DNA from: Thioalkalicoccus limnaeus
GTDB taxonomy: Bacteria > Pseudomonadota > Gammaproteobacteria > Chromatiales > Chromatiaceae
Direction: 5' to 3'
DNA: 64,000 nt
Assembly: GCF_041197575.1 (NCBI RefSeq)
Contig: NZ_JBDKXB010000003.1
Span: 186,001-250,000, forward strand
Shown piece by piece: positions 24,351 to 33,797 of this stretch. Position numbers and translations under genes: made by a program. The stretch's first letter is position 1, and the number at the start of each line of letters is the position of its first letter. The notes beneath the pieces were generated by a model that ran no database searches, was not told the DNA's origin, and worked only from the letters and a program-made list of their open reading frames with translations.

Positions 24351-27300
24351 ATGGACATGAGCCGAGAACCAGCCACCGCGCCGGCCCCGACCAAGGGGAA
24401 GCCCTTGGGCCCGGCATGGGTCGCGGTTCTCTATGGGCTGGCCGGCGGGGCTTGGATCGCCGCATCGGGCTATGCCCTCGGGCTGATGATCGAGGATCCC
24501 GTGCTCCTCGAGCGCCTGGAGCTCGGCAAAGGGCTGCTGTTCGTCGTCACGACGGCTTGCCTCCTCTATCTGCTGCTGCGGCTGCGTCAGACCGATCCGG
24601 CCGAAGCGCTGGGCGCACCGGCGGAGCCGGTGATGCGCGGGGCCTGGCTTGCGGCGATCCTGGCCATGCTGCTGTTGCTCGCCCCGCTACTTGCCGTCAG
24701 CATCGTCAAGCTGCGCGGACCCGCCGTGGAGCGGGAGGCCCTCGCCGAGCTCAGCGTCATTGCCGAGCTCAAGACCGACCACCTCCGCTACTGGCTGACC
24801 GAACGGCTCGGGGATGGCTTGGCCATTGCCGCCGACGACGACCTCCGGGACCGGATCCTCGCCTTGCAGGCTGCCGCTGCGCGGCCGGGCGAGGTCGGTG
24901 CCCGCCTCGAGGCCATCCGGCGCGCCCACGGCTACGATGCCGTCGTCCTGCTCTCGGCGGATGGGCGACCTCTGCTGGTGCTCGGTGATATTCGGGAGCC
25001 GGACCGGGCCGCCGACGATCCGCATCTGGCCGAGCTGGCCGCCGGCCGGACAGCGGTCGTCAACCTGTTTCGCGACCCGCTGGGCCGCCTGCACCTGGAC
25101 GTCGCCCTGTCGATCAGCGCCCCGGGCTCCGCTCGGCCTGATGCCTACCTCGTCCTGCACGTCGATCCCGACCACTTCCTGCTGCCCTTCATCCAGTACT
25201 GGCCAACGGCGAGCCCGAGTGGCGAGACCCTGCTGGTCCGCCGTGACGGCGACTCGATCGTGTTCCTCAATCCGTTGCGTCATCAGCCTGGCGAGGCCTT
25301 GACGTTCCGCCTGCCGCTCGATACCCCGGGACTGCCGGCCGCGGTGGCCATCGGTCGGGATCGTCCGGGCACGATACGAGGCCGCGACTATCGCGGCGTT
25401 CCCGTGCTCGCCGCCTATCGCCCGGTGCCCGGCACCGATTGGCACTTGGTAGCCAAGCGGGACCAGCGGGAGATCCTGGCGCCGGTCCAGCATCTCGCGC
25501 TGCTGGTCGGCGTGCTCACGCTGTTCGCAACGCTTGCGATCGCGGTCATGCTGGTCTTGCTGTGGCGTCAGCAGCAGCGCACCCTGCAGCTCGCGCTGTT
25601 GGCGCAGACCGCCGAGCGCGACCGCCTGCTGAGCCATTTCTACGAGCTCCCGTTCATCGGCATGGCGATCACGGACCCCGCGACCAAACGCTGGCTTCAT
25701 GTCAATGCGCGGCTGGCCGAGATCCTCGGGCGCTCGCGCGAGGAGCTCGCGGCGCTGTCGTGGGCCGAGATCACGCACCCGGAGGATCTCGCCGCGGACG
25801 TCGCGGCGTTCGACCGGGTGGTGGGCGGAGAGTCCGACGGCTATCGAATGGACAAGCGCTTCGTGCGCCCGGACGGGGTCCTCGTCTATGCCGCGATCGA
25901 CGTCCGCTGCGTGCGTCATCCCGATGGCACCCTGGCCTATTTCGTCGCGACCGTCGACGACGTGACGGAACGGCGGCGCAGCGAGATCGCGCTGCGCCGC
26001 CAGCGCGATCTCTACGACATGCTCTCGCAGACCAATCAGGCGATCGTCCGCACCGTCGCGCGCGATGCGTTGCTCATCGAGATCTGTCGGATCGCCGTGC
26101 AGCACGGCCGCTTCCTGTTCGCCTGGGTCGGCTGGCTCGGGACGGCTCCAGCCCCGCCGCAGGCGGTCGCCCAGTACGGCACGGACGCGGGGTTCCTCGC
26201 CGCCTTCCTCGGCACCGCGCCGGCCGGACAAGAGCATCTCGGCCGCGCCATCGCAAGCGGCCGCCACGCCATCTGCAACGATCTGCTCGCCGAGGCTGTG
26301 GGGCTTCCCTGGTACGAGCCGGCGCGGCAAGCCGGCTTCCGCGCGGCGGGGGCCTTCCTGCTCCATCACCAGGGCGAGGTGGTGGGCTTGCTGGGCCTCT
26401 ATGCCGGCGAGGGCGGCTTTTTCACGGCGGAGGTGGTCGAGACGTTGGACGAGATGATGCGCGACGTCTCGTTCGCCCTCGACAACCTCGCTCAGACCCA
26501 GGCATTGAAAGACAGCGAAGCGCGCTACCACAGCCTGTTCGCCAACGACCACACCCCGATGCTGCTCGTCGACTCGGAGGACGGCGCCATCGTCGATGCG
26601 AATCCCGCCGCCGGCGCTTACTACGGCTATCCATCGGAGCGGCTGCGCGGGGCGGCCGTCGCGCTTCTCGACACGCGCGACCCGCAGGGCTGCCCGGTTA
26701 CCGAGGCGAGCGCCTGGCTGGATCGGGGATCCCACTTCGAGGCACGTCAGCAGCTGGCCGATGGCCAGGTGCGCGACGTCGAGCTCCACGTTGCCCCGGT
26801 CGGGGTCGCCGGCCGCACGCTGCTCTATTGCATCGTTCACGATTTGACGACGCGCAAACAGGCCGAGGAGGCTCAGCGCCTGGCCGCTGCCGTCTTCAAG
26901 TTCACCCGCGACGGTGTCGTCATCACCGACCTGGTCCCGCGGATACTCGCCGTCAACCGCGCCTACACCGAGATCACCGGCTACGCCGCGGACGAGGTCC
27001 AGGGGCGGAATCCGGCCGTCATCAGCTCCGGGAGGCATGACGCCGCCTTTTACCAGGGTATCTGGACGACCCTGGCCGAGAGTGGCCACTGGCAAGGGGA
27101 GATCTGGAATCGTCGCAAGGGCGGCGAGATCTACCCGGCGTGGCTGACCATCAGCACGGTCCACGACGAGCGAGGTGTCCCCAGCCATTACGTCGGCGTC
27201 TTCACCGACATCAGCCAGCTCAAGCAATCCGAGGCGCGCCTCGAGAGCTTGGCCCACTACGATACGCTGACCGGCTTGCCGAATCGGCGTCTCGTTCAGT

Positions 27301-28553
27301 CGCGCTTGGAGCAGGCCCTTGCGCGCGCCACGCGCCACGGCCAGCGCGTCGGAGTCCTCTTCGTCGATCTCGATCGCTTCAAGAACATCAATGACAGCCT
27401 CGGCCACCCCGCCGGCGACGAGCTGTTGAAGGCGATCAGCGAGCGCCTGACGAAGCGGATCCGCGAAGAGGACACCCTGGCCCGTCTCGGTGGGGACGAA
27501 TTCCTGCTCTTGATCGAGTCCCTGGCGCTCCCCGAGGACGCGGCCGTCGTCGCCGAGATGATCATTCGGCTCGTCGAGCAACCCTTCCTGCTCGATGGTC
27601 GTCACGAGGTCTATATCGGGGCCAGCGTCGGGATCAGCCTCTACCCGGACGATGCCCTCGACGTGACGGCTCTGATCCAGCACGCCGACGCCGCCATGTA
27701 CCAGGCCAAGGAGCAGGGACGCAACACCTACCGCTTCTACACCAAGACCCTCACCGAGTGGGCGAATCGGCGTCTGGAGCTCGAGACCCAGTTGCGTCAG
27801 GCGCTCGAGCGCGAGGAATTCCTCCTGCATTACCAGCCGATCGTTGCCGCCGCCGACGGGCGCTTGATCGGGTTGGAGGCGCTCGTCCGCTGGCAACCGC
27901 CCGGGGTGGATCTGGTATCGCCGAGCGACTTCATTCCGATCTGCGAGGACACGGGCCTGATCGTGCCGCTGGGCGACTGGGTGTTGCACCGGGCCTGCGC
28001 CCAGCTGAAGACCTGGCTCGATGGCGGCTGCCGACCGGTCTGCATGGCGATCAACCTGTCGGTGCGGCAGCTACGCTTTCAGGACATGGTGCGACAGATC
28101 CAGGCGATCCTGCATCTCACCGGCATTCCGCCGCATCTGATCCAGCTCGAGCTCACCGAGAGCGGCATCATGGAGCAGGGCGAGAAGGCGATCACGATCA
28201 TGGGCGACCTCAAGGCGATGGGTGTCAGGCTCGCCATCGATGACTTTGGCACCGGGTACTCGTCGTTGGCCCACCTGAAGCGCTTCCGCGTGGATCGGCT
28301 CAAGGTCGACCGCAGCTTCGTCCAAAACCTCGACAAGGACGACAACGATCGCCAGATCGCGACGACCATCATCGCCATGGCCCACAACCTGCGCCTCGAC
28401 GTCGTGGCCGAAGGCGTCGAGACCAGAGCGCAGCAGGAGTGGCTCGCCCGGATGGGCTGCGACGCCTTCCAGGGCTATCTGTTCGCTCGACCGATGACGG
28501 CCGAGGCCGTCTGGAACTGGGTCCGAAGGCAACGCCCCCCCGGCGAGGGCTGA
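24351..28553 (+). CDS. Membrane-bound PAS/GAF/GGDEF/EAL cyclic di-GMP signalling protein
   Basis: 1400 residues from ATG 24351 (the frame extends to 24201 but that leader is low-complexity). Order: cytoplasmic tail; three membrane helices (~15-45, 60-80, 95-120); a ~260-residue extracytoplasmic Cache-like sensor; a membrane helix (~375-400); PAS (~415-545); GAF (~550-715); PAS (~720-835); PAS (~845-965); GGDEF (~970-1140); EAL (~1150-1395). The cyclase motif G-G-D-E-F is intact at 1047-1051 with an R-E-E-D inhibition site five residues before it. The phosphodiesterase motif is intact at E1176-A-L. Both synthesis and breakdown of cyclic di-GMP are therefore possible; which dominates cannot be told. 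It is monocistronic. It is a second cyclic di-GMP output in the window beside the sia operon. Confidence 0.9.
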   Translation: MDMSREPATAPAPTKGKPLGPAWVAVLYGLAGGAWIAASGYALGLMIEDPVLLERLELGKGLLFVVTTACLLYLLLRLRQTDPAEALGAPAEPVMRGAWLAAILAMLLLLAPLLAVSIVKLRGPAVEREALAELSVIAELKTDHLRYWLTERLGDGLAIAADDDLRDRILALQAAAARPGEVGARLEAIRRAHGYDAVVLLSADGRPLLVLGDIREPDRAADDPHLAELAAGRTAVVNLFRDPLGRLHLDVALSISAPGSARPDAYLVLHVDPDHFLLPFIQYWPTASPSGETLLVRRDGDSIVFLNPLRHQPGEALTFRLPLDTPGLPAAVAIGRDRPGTIRGRDYRGVPVLAAYRPVPGTDWHLVAKRDQREILAPVQHLALLVGVLTLFATLAIAVMLVLLWRQQQRTLQLALLAQTAERDRLLSHFYELPFIGMAITDPATKRWLHVNARLAEILGRSREELAALSWAEITHPEDLAADVAAFDRVVGGESDGYRMDKRFVRPDGVLVYAAIDVRCVRHPDGTLAYFVATVDDVTERRRSEIALRRQRDLYDMLSQTNQAIVRTVARDALLIEICRIAVQHGRFLFAWVGWLGTAPAPPQAVAQYGTDAGFLAAFLGTAPAGQEHLGRAIASGRHAICNDLLAEAVGLPWYEPARQAGFRAAGAFLLHHQGEVVGLLGLYAGEGGFFTAEVVETLDEMMRDVSFALDNLAQTQALKDSEARYHSLFANDHTPMLLVDSEDGAIVDANPAAGAYYGYPSERLRGAAVALLDTRDPQGCPVTEASAWLDRGSHFEARQQLADGQVRDVELHVAPVGVAGRTLLYCIVHDLTTRKQAEEAQRLAAAVFKFTRDGVVITDLVPRILAVNRAYTEITGYAADEVQGRNPAVISSGRHDAAFYQGIWTTLAESGHWQGEIWNRRKGGEIYPAWLTISTVHDERGVPSHYVGVFTDISQLKQSEARLESLAHYDTLTGLPNRRLVQSRLEQALARATRHGQRVGVLFVDLDRFKNINDSLGHPAGDELLKAISERLTKRIREEDTLARLGGDEFLLLIESLALPEDAAVVAEMIIRLVEQPFLLDGRHEVYIGASVGISLYPDDALDVTALIQHADAAMYQAKEQGRNTYRFYTKTLTEWANRRLELETQLRQALEREEFLLHYQPIVAAADGRLIGLEALVRWQPPGVDLVSPSDFIPICEDTGLIVPLGDWVLHRACAQLKTWLDGGCRPVCMAINLSVRQLRFQDMVRQIQAILHLTGIPPHLIQLELTESGIMEQGEKAITIMGDLKAMGVRLAIDDFGTGYSSLAHLKRFRVDRLKVDRSFVQNLDKDDNDRQIATTIIAMAHNLRLDVVAEGVETRAQQEWLARMGCDAFQGYLFARPMTAEAVWNWVRRQRPPGEG

Positions 28554-28784
28554 GGGCGCGACGCGCCTCGCCGATCCCTGGCGAACAGGCCGAAAACGAG
28601 CCGCAACGGGCTCCAGATTCCCCCCGTCATCTTGGTGTCACGTCTCCGGGGACCCTCGTAGGAGCGCGGCGGGAATCGCTTTACACTTCGCATGATCGGC
28701 GCGAGTCGGACTCCCGACGCGCATCCAACGGCGGTCGACCGGGCGCCGGGTCGACTTACCCTCGCTCAAAACAGGAGAAAATGC

Positions 28785-30092
28785 ATGCTTCGCAGGAACA
28801 CTTTCTGGTCCCTTGTCTTGATGGCGGGCACCTTGAGCGGAGCCGGGATGGCCTGGGCCGAGCCACCCGACGAGGCGATCACGCCATCGATGGCGACGGT
28901 CACGGGCACCTTGACCTATCTGCCGCGGATCGCGCTGCCGCCGAATGCGCAAGCCGTGATCACGTTACTCGACAAACGGATTCCCGGCGGCGAGGTCGTG
29001 ACCGAACAGCGGATCGCCTTGGGGGAGCGGCAGGTGCCGATCCCGTTCGATCTGCCGCTGACCGAGGAGGCCCCGGACGAGGGCCGGACCTATGTCCTCG
29101 AGGCGGCGATCCTGACTGGCGGTTTGCTGATCTGGGTGGCCGAACCGATCCCGGTCGCGCTGACCGACGCGGGGCAGGATCTCGGCGAGATCTGGCTGCG
29201 CCAATATCGGCCGGTCGCGTTCAGCGACGAGTACCGCTGCGGTGATCAGCGGATCCGTATCGGGATGGCCGACGACTGGATGCGTCTCGAGGTCGAGGGG
29301 CAGGAGTTCGACCTGAAGCAGCGGGTCGCCGCGTCGGGAGCCCGGTTCGTCGCGATCGCCGATCCCGCGACCTTCTTCTGGAGCAAGGGGGATGGCGGGC
29401 GGCTCGAGGTTGCCGGCCGGAGCTTCCCGGACTGCGTTCGGGTCGCCGCGGATCAGGGGCTCTTTCGGGCGTCGGGGAATGAGCCGGGCTGGCATTTGGA
29501 GATCGATGCCGATCGGATACTCGTTGTCCTGGACTATGGCGAGCGCCGAATCGCTGGCGCCGTGCCAGCACCGGAGGCCATCGATGATGGGCTCCATTAT
29601 CGCTTCGAACTGGAAGGCCATGATCTGGATATCGAGATCCTCGATCGACTCTGCCGCGATAGCATGACCGGGATGCCCCATCCGCGTACCGTGACCCTCG
29701 TCGTCGACGAGGACCGGCTCGCCGGTTGCGGCGGCGATCCGGGGACCTTGCTGCGGGACATCGAGTGGGTTTTCGAGGATCTCGGCGGCCAGGCCCCGAT
29801 CGAGGGCTCACGCGTGACGCTGAACTTCGGCGACGACAACCGCGTCTGGGGCAAGGCGTCGTGCAACAACCTTCTCGGCGAGTATCGGTTGACCGGCGAG
29901 CAGTTCATCCTGTCGCCATTGGCGACGACCATGATGGCCTGCGACCAGGGGCTGATGGATCAGGAGCAGTTGTTCCTGGAGCGGCTGCCGACCGTGCGGC
30001 ACTTCGATCTGGATGCCGACGGACGACTCGTGCTGCACGCCGACGGGGGGCGAACGCTGATCGCGCGTGGCGAAGGGCGGGGTGGCTCGTAA
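28785..30092 (+). CDS. Envelope protein fusing YbaY-like, MliC-like and META/HslJ-like domains
   Basis: 435 residues from ATG 28785, with AGGAGAAA upstream. The signal peptide (L-V-L-M-A-G-T-L ending A-W-A-E) has no lipobox Cys. Domains in order: YbaY/YscW-type beta domain (~35-125, T-V-T-G-T-L-T-Y-L-P-R-I-A-L-P); MliC-type lysozyme-inhibitor-like domain (~140-215, Y-R-C-G-D near the start and F-W-S-K-G-D); a COG3650-like segment (~225-320, F-R-A-S-G-N-E-P-G-W); META/HslJ domain (~330-430, G-K-A-S-C-N-N-L-L-G-E-Y and A-T-T-M-M-A-C). Each occurs separately in envelope proteins linked to stress or lysozyme resistance. A periplasmic or outer-membrane protective role is plausible but unproven. 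It converges with the next gene across a hairpin cluster. Confidence 0.8.
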   Translation: MLRRNTFWSLVLMAGTLSGAGMAWAEPPDEAITPSMATVTGTLTYLPRIALPPNAQAVITLLDKRIPGGEVVTEQRIALGERQVPIPFDLPLTEEAPDEGRTYVLEAAILTGGLLIWVAEPIPVALTDAGQDLGEIWLRQYRPVAFSDEYRCGDQRIRIGMADDWMRLEVEGQEFDLKQRVAASGARFVAIADPATFFWSKGDGGRLEVAGRSFPDCVRVAADQGLFRASGNEPGWHLEIDADRILVVLDYGERRIAGAVPAPEAIDDGLHYRFELEGHDLDIEILDRLCRDSMTGMPHPRTVTLVVDEDRLAGCGGDPGTLLRDIEWVFEDLGGQAPIEGSRVTLNFGDDNRVWGKASCNNLLGEYRLTGEQFILSPLATTMMACDQGLMDQEQLFLERLPTVRHFDLDADGRLVLHADGGRTLIARGEGRGGS

Positions 30093-30142
30093 GGCTGGAT
30101 ATGGAGGGTAGGTTGGCCGGGCCGGCGAGGCGATCCTTGCGG

Positions 30143-30267
30143 CTGGTTCATTGGCCGGGATGGCCAATGAACCAGCGCCTCCTAACGGAAGCGCTGGACT
30201 ATTCAGCGCTTCCCGTGCGGGGTCGGAACCCCGTGCTGATCTTCGGCCAGGACGGCCAATAGATCAG
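30143..30267 (-). repeat. Dispersed palindromic repeat, copy 2 (four hairpins)
   Basis: Four consecutive stems: CTGGTTCATTGGCC/GGCCAATGAACCAG (30143-30175, 14 bp perfect, 5-nt loop), GGAAGCGCTG/CAGCGCTTCC (30187-30213), a GGGGT/ACCCC stem within 30215-30235, and CTGATCTTCGGCC/GGCCAATAGATCAG (30236-30267). It matches 22314-22467 in inverted orientation. It fills the space between two convergent genes and could also serve as a two-way transcript end. Confidence 0.75.
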
Positions 30268-30274
30268 CGTCTCC

Positions 30275-31759
30275 TCAGGGAGCGAGCGGGTTCGGCCGGT
30301 TCAGGAAGTCCTGATAGGCCGGACTGTCGACGGTGAAGGGCGGAAGACTCGTACCGAACCAGGTGAAGTTGTATTGCGATGTCACCTCGCCTTCCGGGAC
30401 TTCGACCAGCAGTCCCCAGCTGACGCAACGGCAGGTCACGTCGCACTGCTCCACGGGCGGGGTAGGATTCCCGCCCTCGCTCTCAGCCGGTTTTTCCCCT
30501 CCGCTTCCGTCGGGGCAAGCCCGGTTCGGTCCTGTCTGCGGGTTGGGGATCTTGATCGTGCACGAATACCCGCTGTCGCAGCCGCAACGAACGAGCTCGC
30601 CATCGACGAGATCGACCAGGCCGTCATTATTCCGATCCTGCGCGAAGCCGGTGCATGGTGCCTCGAACTTGCGCTTGTGGTTGACCCGCATGTAATAGGT
30701 GCCGGGCTCCATCAGGCCGAAGCGATAGGTCTCCGGGTCGTCGCCGACATTGGTTCGAGCCGTGTCGGTGTTGATCGCGAGCAAGGGCCGGACGGCTGCT
30801 TCCGGGGCCCCGCCTTCGAGAGCGAAGGCGCTGGCCTCGTCATAGACTTCGACGAACCAGTTACCGGCGCTGCACGGTTCGCGGACACAGAACCCGAACG
30901 TGATGATCTCGTTGCCGTGGCTCGTATAGCGGAACCAATCATCTTCGCCTTGGCCCCAGACGAAGGATTCGCCCATGACGGCGACACCCTCGAAGGTCAG
31001 ATTGATCAAGCCGTACATGGTCACGCCATTGGCGATCGGGTTCGCCTGACTCGGCCAGTCGTTCGGCTCGACCTCGGCATCATAGAAACCGACGACGAAC
31101 GGATTGATATCGAGGGGCGTGTCCTGGACGAAGGCGGTCAGATTGTAGGGCAAAGCGCTCCAATCCTCGCGGCTGCTCGGTTCGACGACCAGGTAGTAGG
31201 TGCCGGCCAGGCCGAGCATGAAGTCGTAGCGGATTCCGGCGCCCGGATCTTCGATCTCACCGGCGAAGTTCGTGTCGAAACCGCTCAGGCGGGTGCCACG
31301 GGCATCTCGGATCGAGACCTTCCAGCCCCTGAGGTCGGTTCGGCCGTGTTGGGCCGCGCCGATCGGTCTGGGGACCGCGAAGTTGATGGTCAGGTGTTGA
31401 TTGGGTTCGCCAGTGACGAGGTAGAACCAGTCCTGGTCGATCGGACTGGAGCTCTGGCCCCAAAAAGGGGTGCCGAGTGCGAAGATCGGATTGGCCGACA
31501 CCATGTTGTCGTTCGGCTCGATCTCGCCGAAGATGGGCGCGCCGAGCAAGCTACCAAGCGTGATGCCGCAACTTTCCGGATTGTTTTGGCAGGCCGTGAG
31601 CGCTTCGTTGCTGCCGGTGCTGTAACCGGAGTTGTACGCCGCTTGCGCGGCCGAGGCGCAGATATCACCGCCGGGGTATCCGACGAGGGCCGCTGTCGCG
31701 GCCGAGGCATACAACCACAACAGGACGACGACCAGGCCAGAGAGGGCGCGATGCTTCAT
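30275..31759 (-). CDS. Secreted protein with PPC-like beta-sandwich domains, function unknown
   Basis: 494 residues with a classical signal peptide (L-V-V-V-L-L-W-L-Y-A to A-T-A-A-L). Two bacterial pre-peptidase C-terminal-like units follow, each opened by a typical motif: E-I-E-P-N-D-N near residue 78 and E-V-E-P-N-D-W near residue 230, each ending in a strand like G-T-Y-Y-L-V-V-E or G-T-Y-Y-M-R-V-N-H. A Cys-rich region near 385-455 includes D-R-N-N-D-G-L-V-D-L-V-D-G, which resembles a calcium-binding dockerin/thrombospondin-type loop, and several CxC pairs. No peptidase domain is present, so it may be a stand-alone binding or surface protein. It is monocistronic. I do not recognise a named family for the whole protein. 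Confidence 0.7.
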   Translation of the reverse strand: MKHRALSGLVVVLLWLYASAATAALVGYPGGDICASAAQAAYNSGYSTGSNEALTACQNNPESCGITLGSLLGAPIFGEIEPNDNMVSANPIFALGTPFWGQSSSPIDQDWFYLVTGEPNQHLTINFAVPRPIGAAQHGRTDLRGWKVSIRDARGTRLSGFDTNFAGEIEDPGAGIRYDFMLGLAGTYYLVVEPSSREDWSALPYNLTAFVQDTPLDINPFVVGFYDAEVEPNDWPSQANPIANGVTMYGLINLTFEGVAVMGESFVWGQGEDDWFRYTSHGNEIITFGFCVREPCSAGNWFVEVYDEASAFALEGGAPEAAVRPLLAINTDTARTNVGDDPETYRFGLMEPGTYYMRVNHKRKFEAPCTGFAQDRNNDGLVDLVDGELVRCGCDSGYSCTIKIPNPQTGPNRACPDGSGGEKPAESEGGNPTPPVEQCDVTCRCVSWGLLVEVPEGEVTSQYNFTWFGTSLPPFTVDSPAYQDFLNRPNPLAP

Positions 31760-31959
31760 CGTTAGCGGTCCTTATCAGTTGAGATGGACTCGTTTTCGGG
31801 TCAAGGATCCTTCGCGACCGGGCCAGGATGGGGCCGCGCCCGGGTCTTTCCGCACCGAGTGTAGGCCAAAAGACGACCCGTTGGGTGTGTGGGTGGGCAA
31901 AAGGGTGAGCTGGATCACATCCTGATCGGTGTCGCGGGCATGAAACCGGTTGATCTGGT

Positions 31960-33033
31960 TCAGCGCTCCAACAGCGCAAGCAATTGGGCCCGGTCGATCT
32001 CATCGGTCACGACCGCGTCGCCGATCCCCTTCAGCAGGACCAGCCTCAGGTGTCCGTCGAGGACCTTCTTGTCGACCGCCATCAGTTCGAGGATACGCTC
32101 GGCCGGAAGATCGCTCGGCGGGGCCGTCGGCAGACCGGCCGCGTCGACCAGGCGAGCGGTCCGGTCGACCGAGACCGAGTCGATCCAGCCGATCCGGTGC
32201 GATAGCTCCGCGGCGAGCACCAGACCGGCGCCGACCGCTTCGCCATGCAGCCATGTGCCATACCCGACGCCGGTCTCGATCGCGTGGCCGAAGGTGTGAC
32301 CCAGGTTCAAGAGCGCCCGTTGACCGGCCTCGCGCTCGTCGGCGGCGACGACCTCGGCCTTGTTCTGGCACGAACGGGCGATCGCCTCGGCCAGCGCCGC
32401 CGGGTCGCGGGCGCGCAACGCGCCCATCTGGCCCTCGAGCCAGCCGAAGAAGGCCCGGTCGCGGATCAGCCCGTATTTGATGACTTCGGCGAGACCGGCC
32501 GACAGCTCGCGGTCTGGCAGGGTCGCTAATGTCGCGGTGTCGGCGACCACGGCGCGTGGTTGGTGAAAGGCGCCGATCATGTTCTTGCCGAGCCGGTGAT
32601 TGACCCCGGTCTTGCCCCCGACCGACGAGTCGACCTGGGCCAGCAGCGTGGTCGGCACTTGCAGGAAGTCGACGCCGCGCTGATAGCAGGCCGCGGCGAA
32701 ACCGGCCATGTCGCCGACCACGCCACCACCGAGCGCGATCAGGGTCGCGTCGCGGCCGAAACGGTGTGTCAACAGGGCGTCGAAGACTCGGTTGACGACA
32801 TCCAAGGTCTTGTAGACCTCGCCATCGGGCAGAATCAGCGTTTCGGTTCGCAGATCGCCGAGGGCCTCGAGGACGGCGCCCATATACAGCGGGCCGACCG
32901 TTTCGTTGGTGATGACCAGGACCCGCGAGCCGCGGAGATAGGGCCGGTAACAGTCCGGGTCGCGGATCAGTCCGTCGCCGATGAAGATCGGGTAGGTGCG
33001 ATCGCCGAGCGCGACTTCGAGCCGTTGATGCAT
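31960..33033 (-). CDS. aroB: 3-dehydroquinate synthase
   Basis: 357 residues, standard length. It has the NAD-binding G-G-G-V-V-G-D-M-A-G-F near residue 100, P-T-T-L-L-A-Q-V-D-S-S-V-G-G-K-T-G-V-N near 126-144, and the zinc ligands in R-A-L-L-N-L-G-H-T-F-G-H. It converts DAHP to 3-dehydroquinate, the second step of the shikimate pathway. It follows aroK by 22 bp; the aroK-aroB pair downstream of pilMNOPQ is the usual gammaproteobacterial arrangement. damX, which often follows aroB, is replaced by an unrelated gene. Confidence 0.97.
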   Translation of the reverse strand: MHQRLEVALGDRTYPIFIGDGLIRDPDCYRPYLRGSRVLVITNETVGPLYMGAVLEALGDLRTETLILPDGEVYKTLDVVNRVFDALLTHRFGRDATLIALGGGVVGDMAGFAAACYQRGVDFLQVPTTLLAQVDSSVGGKTGVNHRLGKNMIGAFHQPRAVVADTATLATLPDRELSAGLAEVIKYGLIRDRAFFGWLEGQMGALRARDPAALAEAIARSCQNKAEVVAADEREAGQRALLNLGHTFGHAIETGVGYGTWLHGEAVGAGLVLAAELSHRIGWIDSVSVDRTARLVDAAGLPTAPPSDLPAERILELMAVDKKVLDGHLRLVLLKGIGDAVVTDEIDRAQLLALLER

Positions 33034-33055
33034 CGCTGCGGATCCTGGTCAGGCG

Positions 33056-33580
33056 CTAAAGCTCGGCGCTCTCGATGCGCCGGCGGATCTCTTTGACGAC
33101 CGATGCCGTGCCGCGCCGTTCGGTCGAGACCACGAGATCCGCGACCTGGCGATACAGGGGGTCGCGCTCGGCCATCAGATCGCGAAGCCGCTGCATCGGA
33201 TCCTCGGTGTCGAGCAGCGGGCGGTTGCGATCTCGGGCGGTGCGCGCGTACTGCTGTTCGGGACTGCAATGCAGATAGACGACGACGCCGCGTGCGGCCA
33301 GATCCTGGCGGTTCTCCGGTCGCAGCACGGCACCGCCGCCGGTCGCGAGTACGATGCGTTCCTCCTGGATCAGTTGTTCGATGACCTGGCGTTCGCGCTC
33401 GCGAAAACCGGCCTCGCCCTCGTACTCGAAGATGGTCGGGATGTCGACGCCGGTCCGGCGCTGGATCTCTTGATCGCTATCGCGGAATTCGTAAGACAGG
33501 GCCTCGGCCAGTTGACGTCCGATGGTGCTCTTGCCGGCGCCCATCGGCCCCACGAGAAAGATGTTCTGTGCGCGTATCAT
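33056..33580 (-). CDS. aroK: Shikimate kinase
   Basis: 174 residues. Walker A is G-P-M-G-A-G-K-S-T at 11-19, the shikimate-binding D-S-D and R-R-T follow, and G-G-G-A-V-L-R is near residue 83. It phosphorylates shikimate at the 3-position. It belongs to the pil-aro cluster: pilQ ends 217 bp upstream across a GC-rich hairpin, and aroB follows closely. The pilus and aro genes may be partly uncoupled by that hairpin. Confidence 0.97.
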   Translation of the reverse strand: MIRAQNIFLVGPMGAGKSTIGRQLAEALSYEFRDSDQEIQRRTGVDIPTIFEYEGEAGFRERERQVIEQLIQEERIVLATGGGAVLRPENRQDLAARGVVVYLHCSPEQQYARTARDRNRPLLDTEDPMQRLRDLMAERDPLYRQVADLVVSTERRGTASVVKEIRRRIESAEL

Positions 33581-33736
33581 GCCATACAGATATGCCAGAT
33601 TTGATGGGTTTCAGCAAGCCGCCGTGACCGGTCGGCTGCTGGTTCGTCGCTAGGGATGCGGGCTGCGGCGCGGCGTCCTGGTCATCCGCCGATGCGGGCG
33701 GCGCACCGCTGGCGAGGCAGGCTTCGCCGCCCGCGC

Positions 33737-33778
33737 GCCGGTGGCCGCCGCGGCGGAGGTCGGCGGGCGGCCACCGGC
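33737..33778 (-). terminator. GC-rich hairpin between pilQ and aroK
   Basis: A perfect 12-bp stem, GCCGGTGGCCGC (33737-33748) with GCGGCCACCGGC (33767-33778), 18-nt loop. No T run follows on the minus strand, so efficient intrinsic termination is doubtful; it may dampen read-through from pilQ into aroKB or protect the pilQ mRNA end. Confidence 0.35.
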
Positions 33779-33797
33779 ATCGAGTCGAGGTTCAGCG

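Noticed and set aside
24687..27989. 1100-codon open frame on the minus strand
   Set aside because: It lies antisense to the PAS/GAF/GGDEF/EAL gene, has no recognisable domain, and arises from the GC-rich third positions of the true gene.
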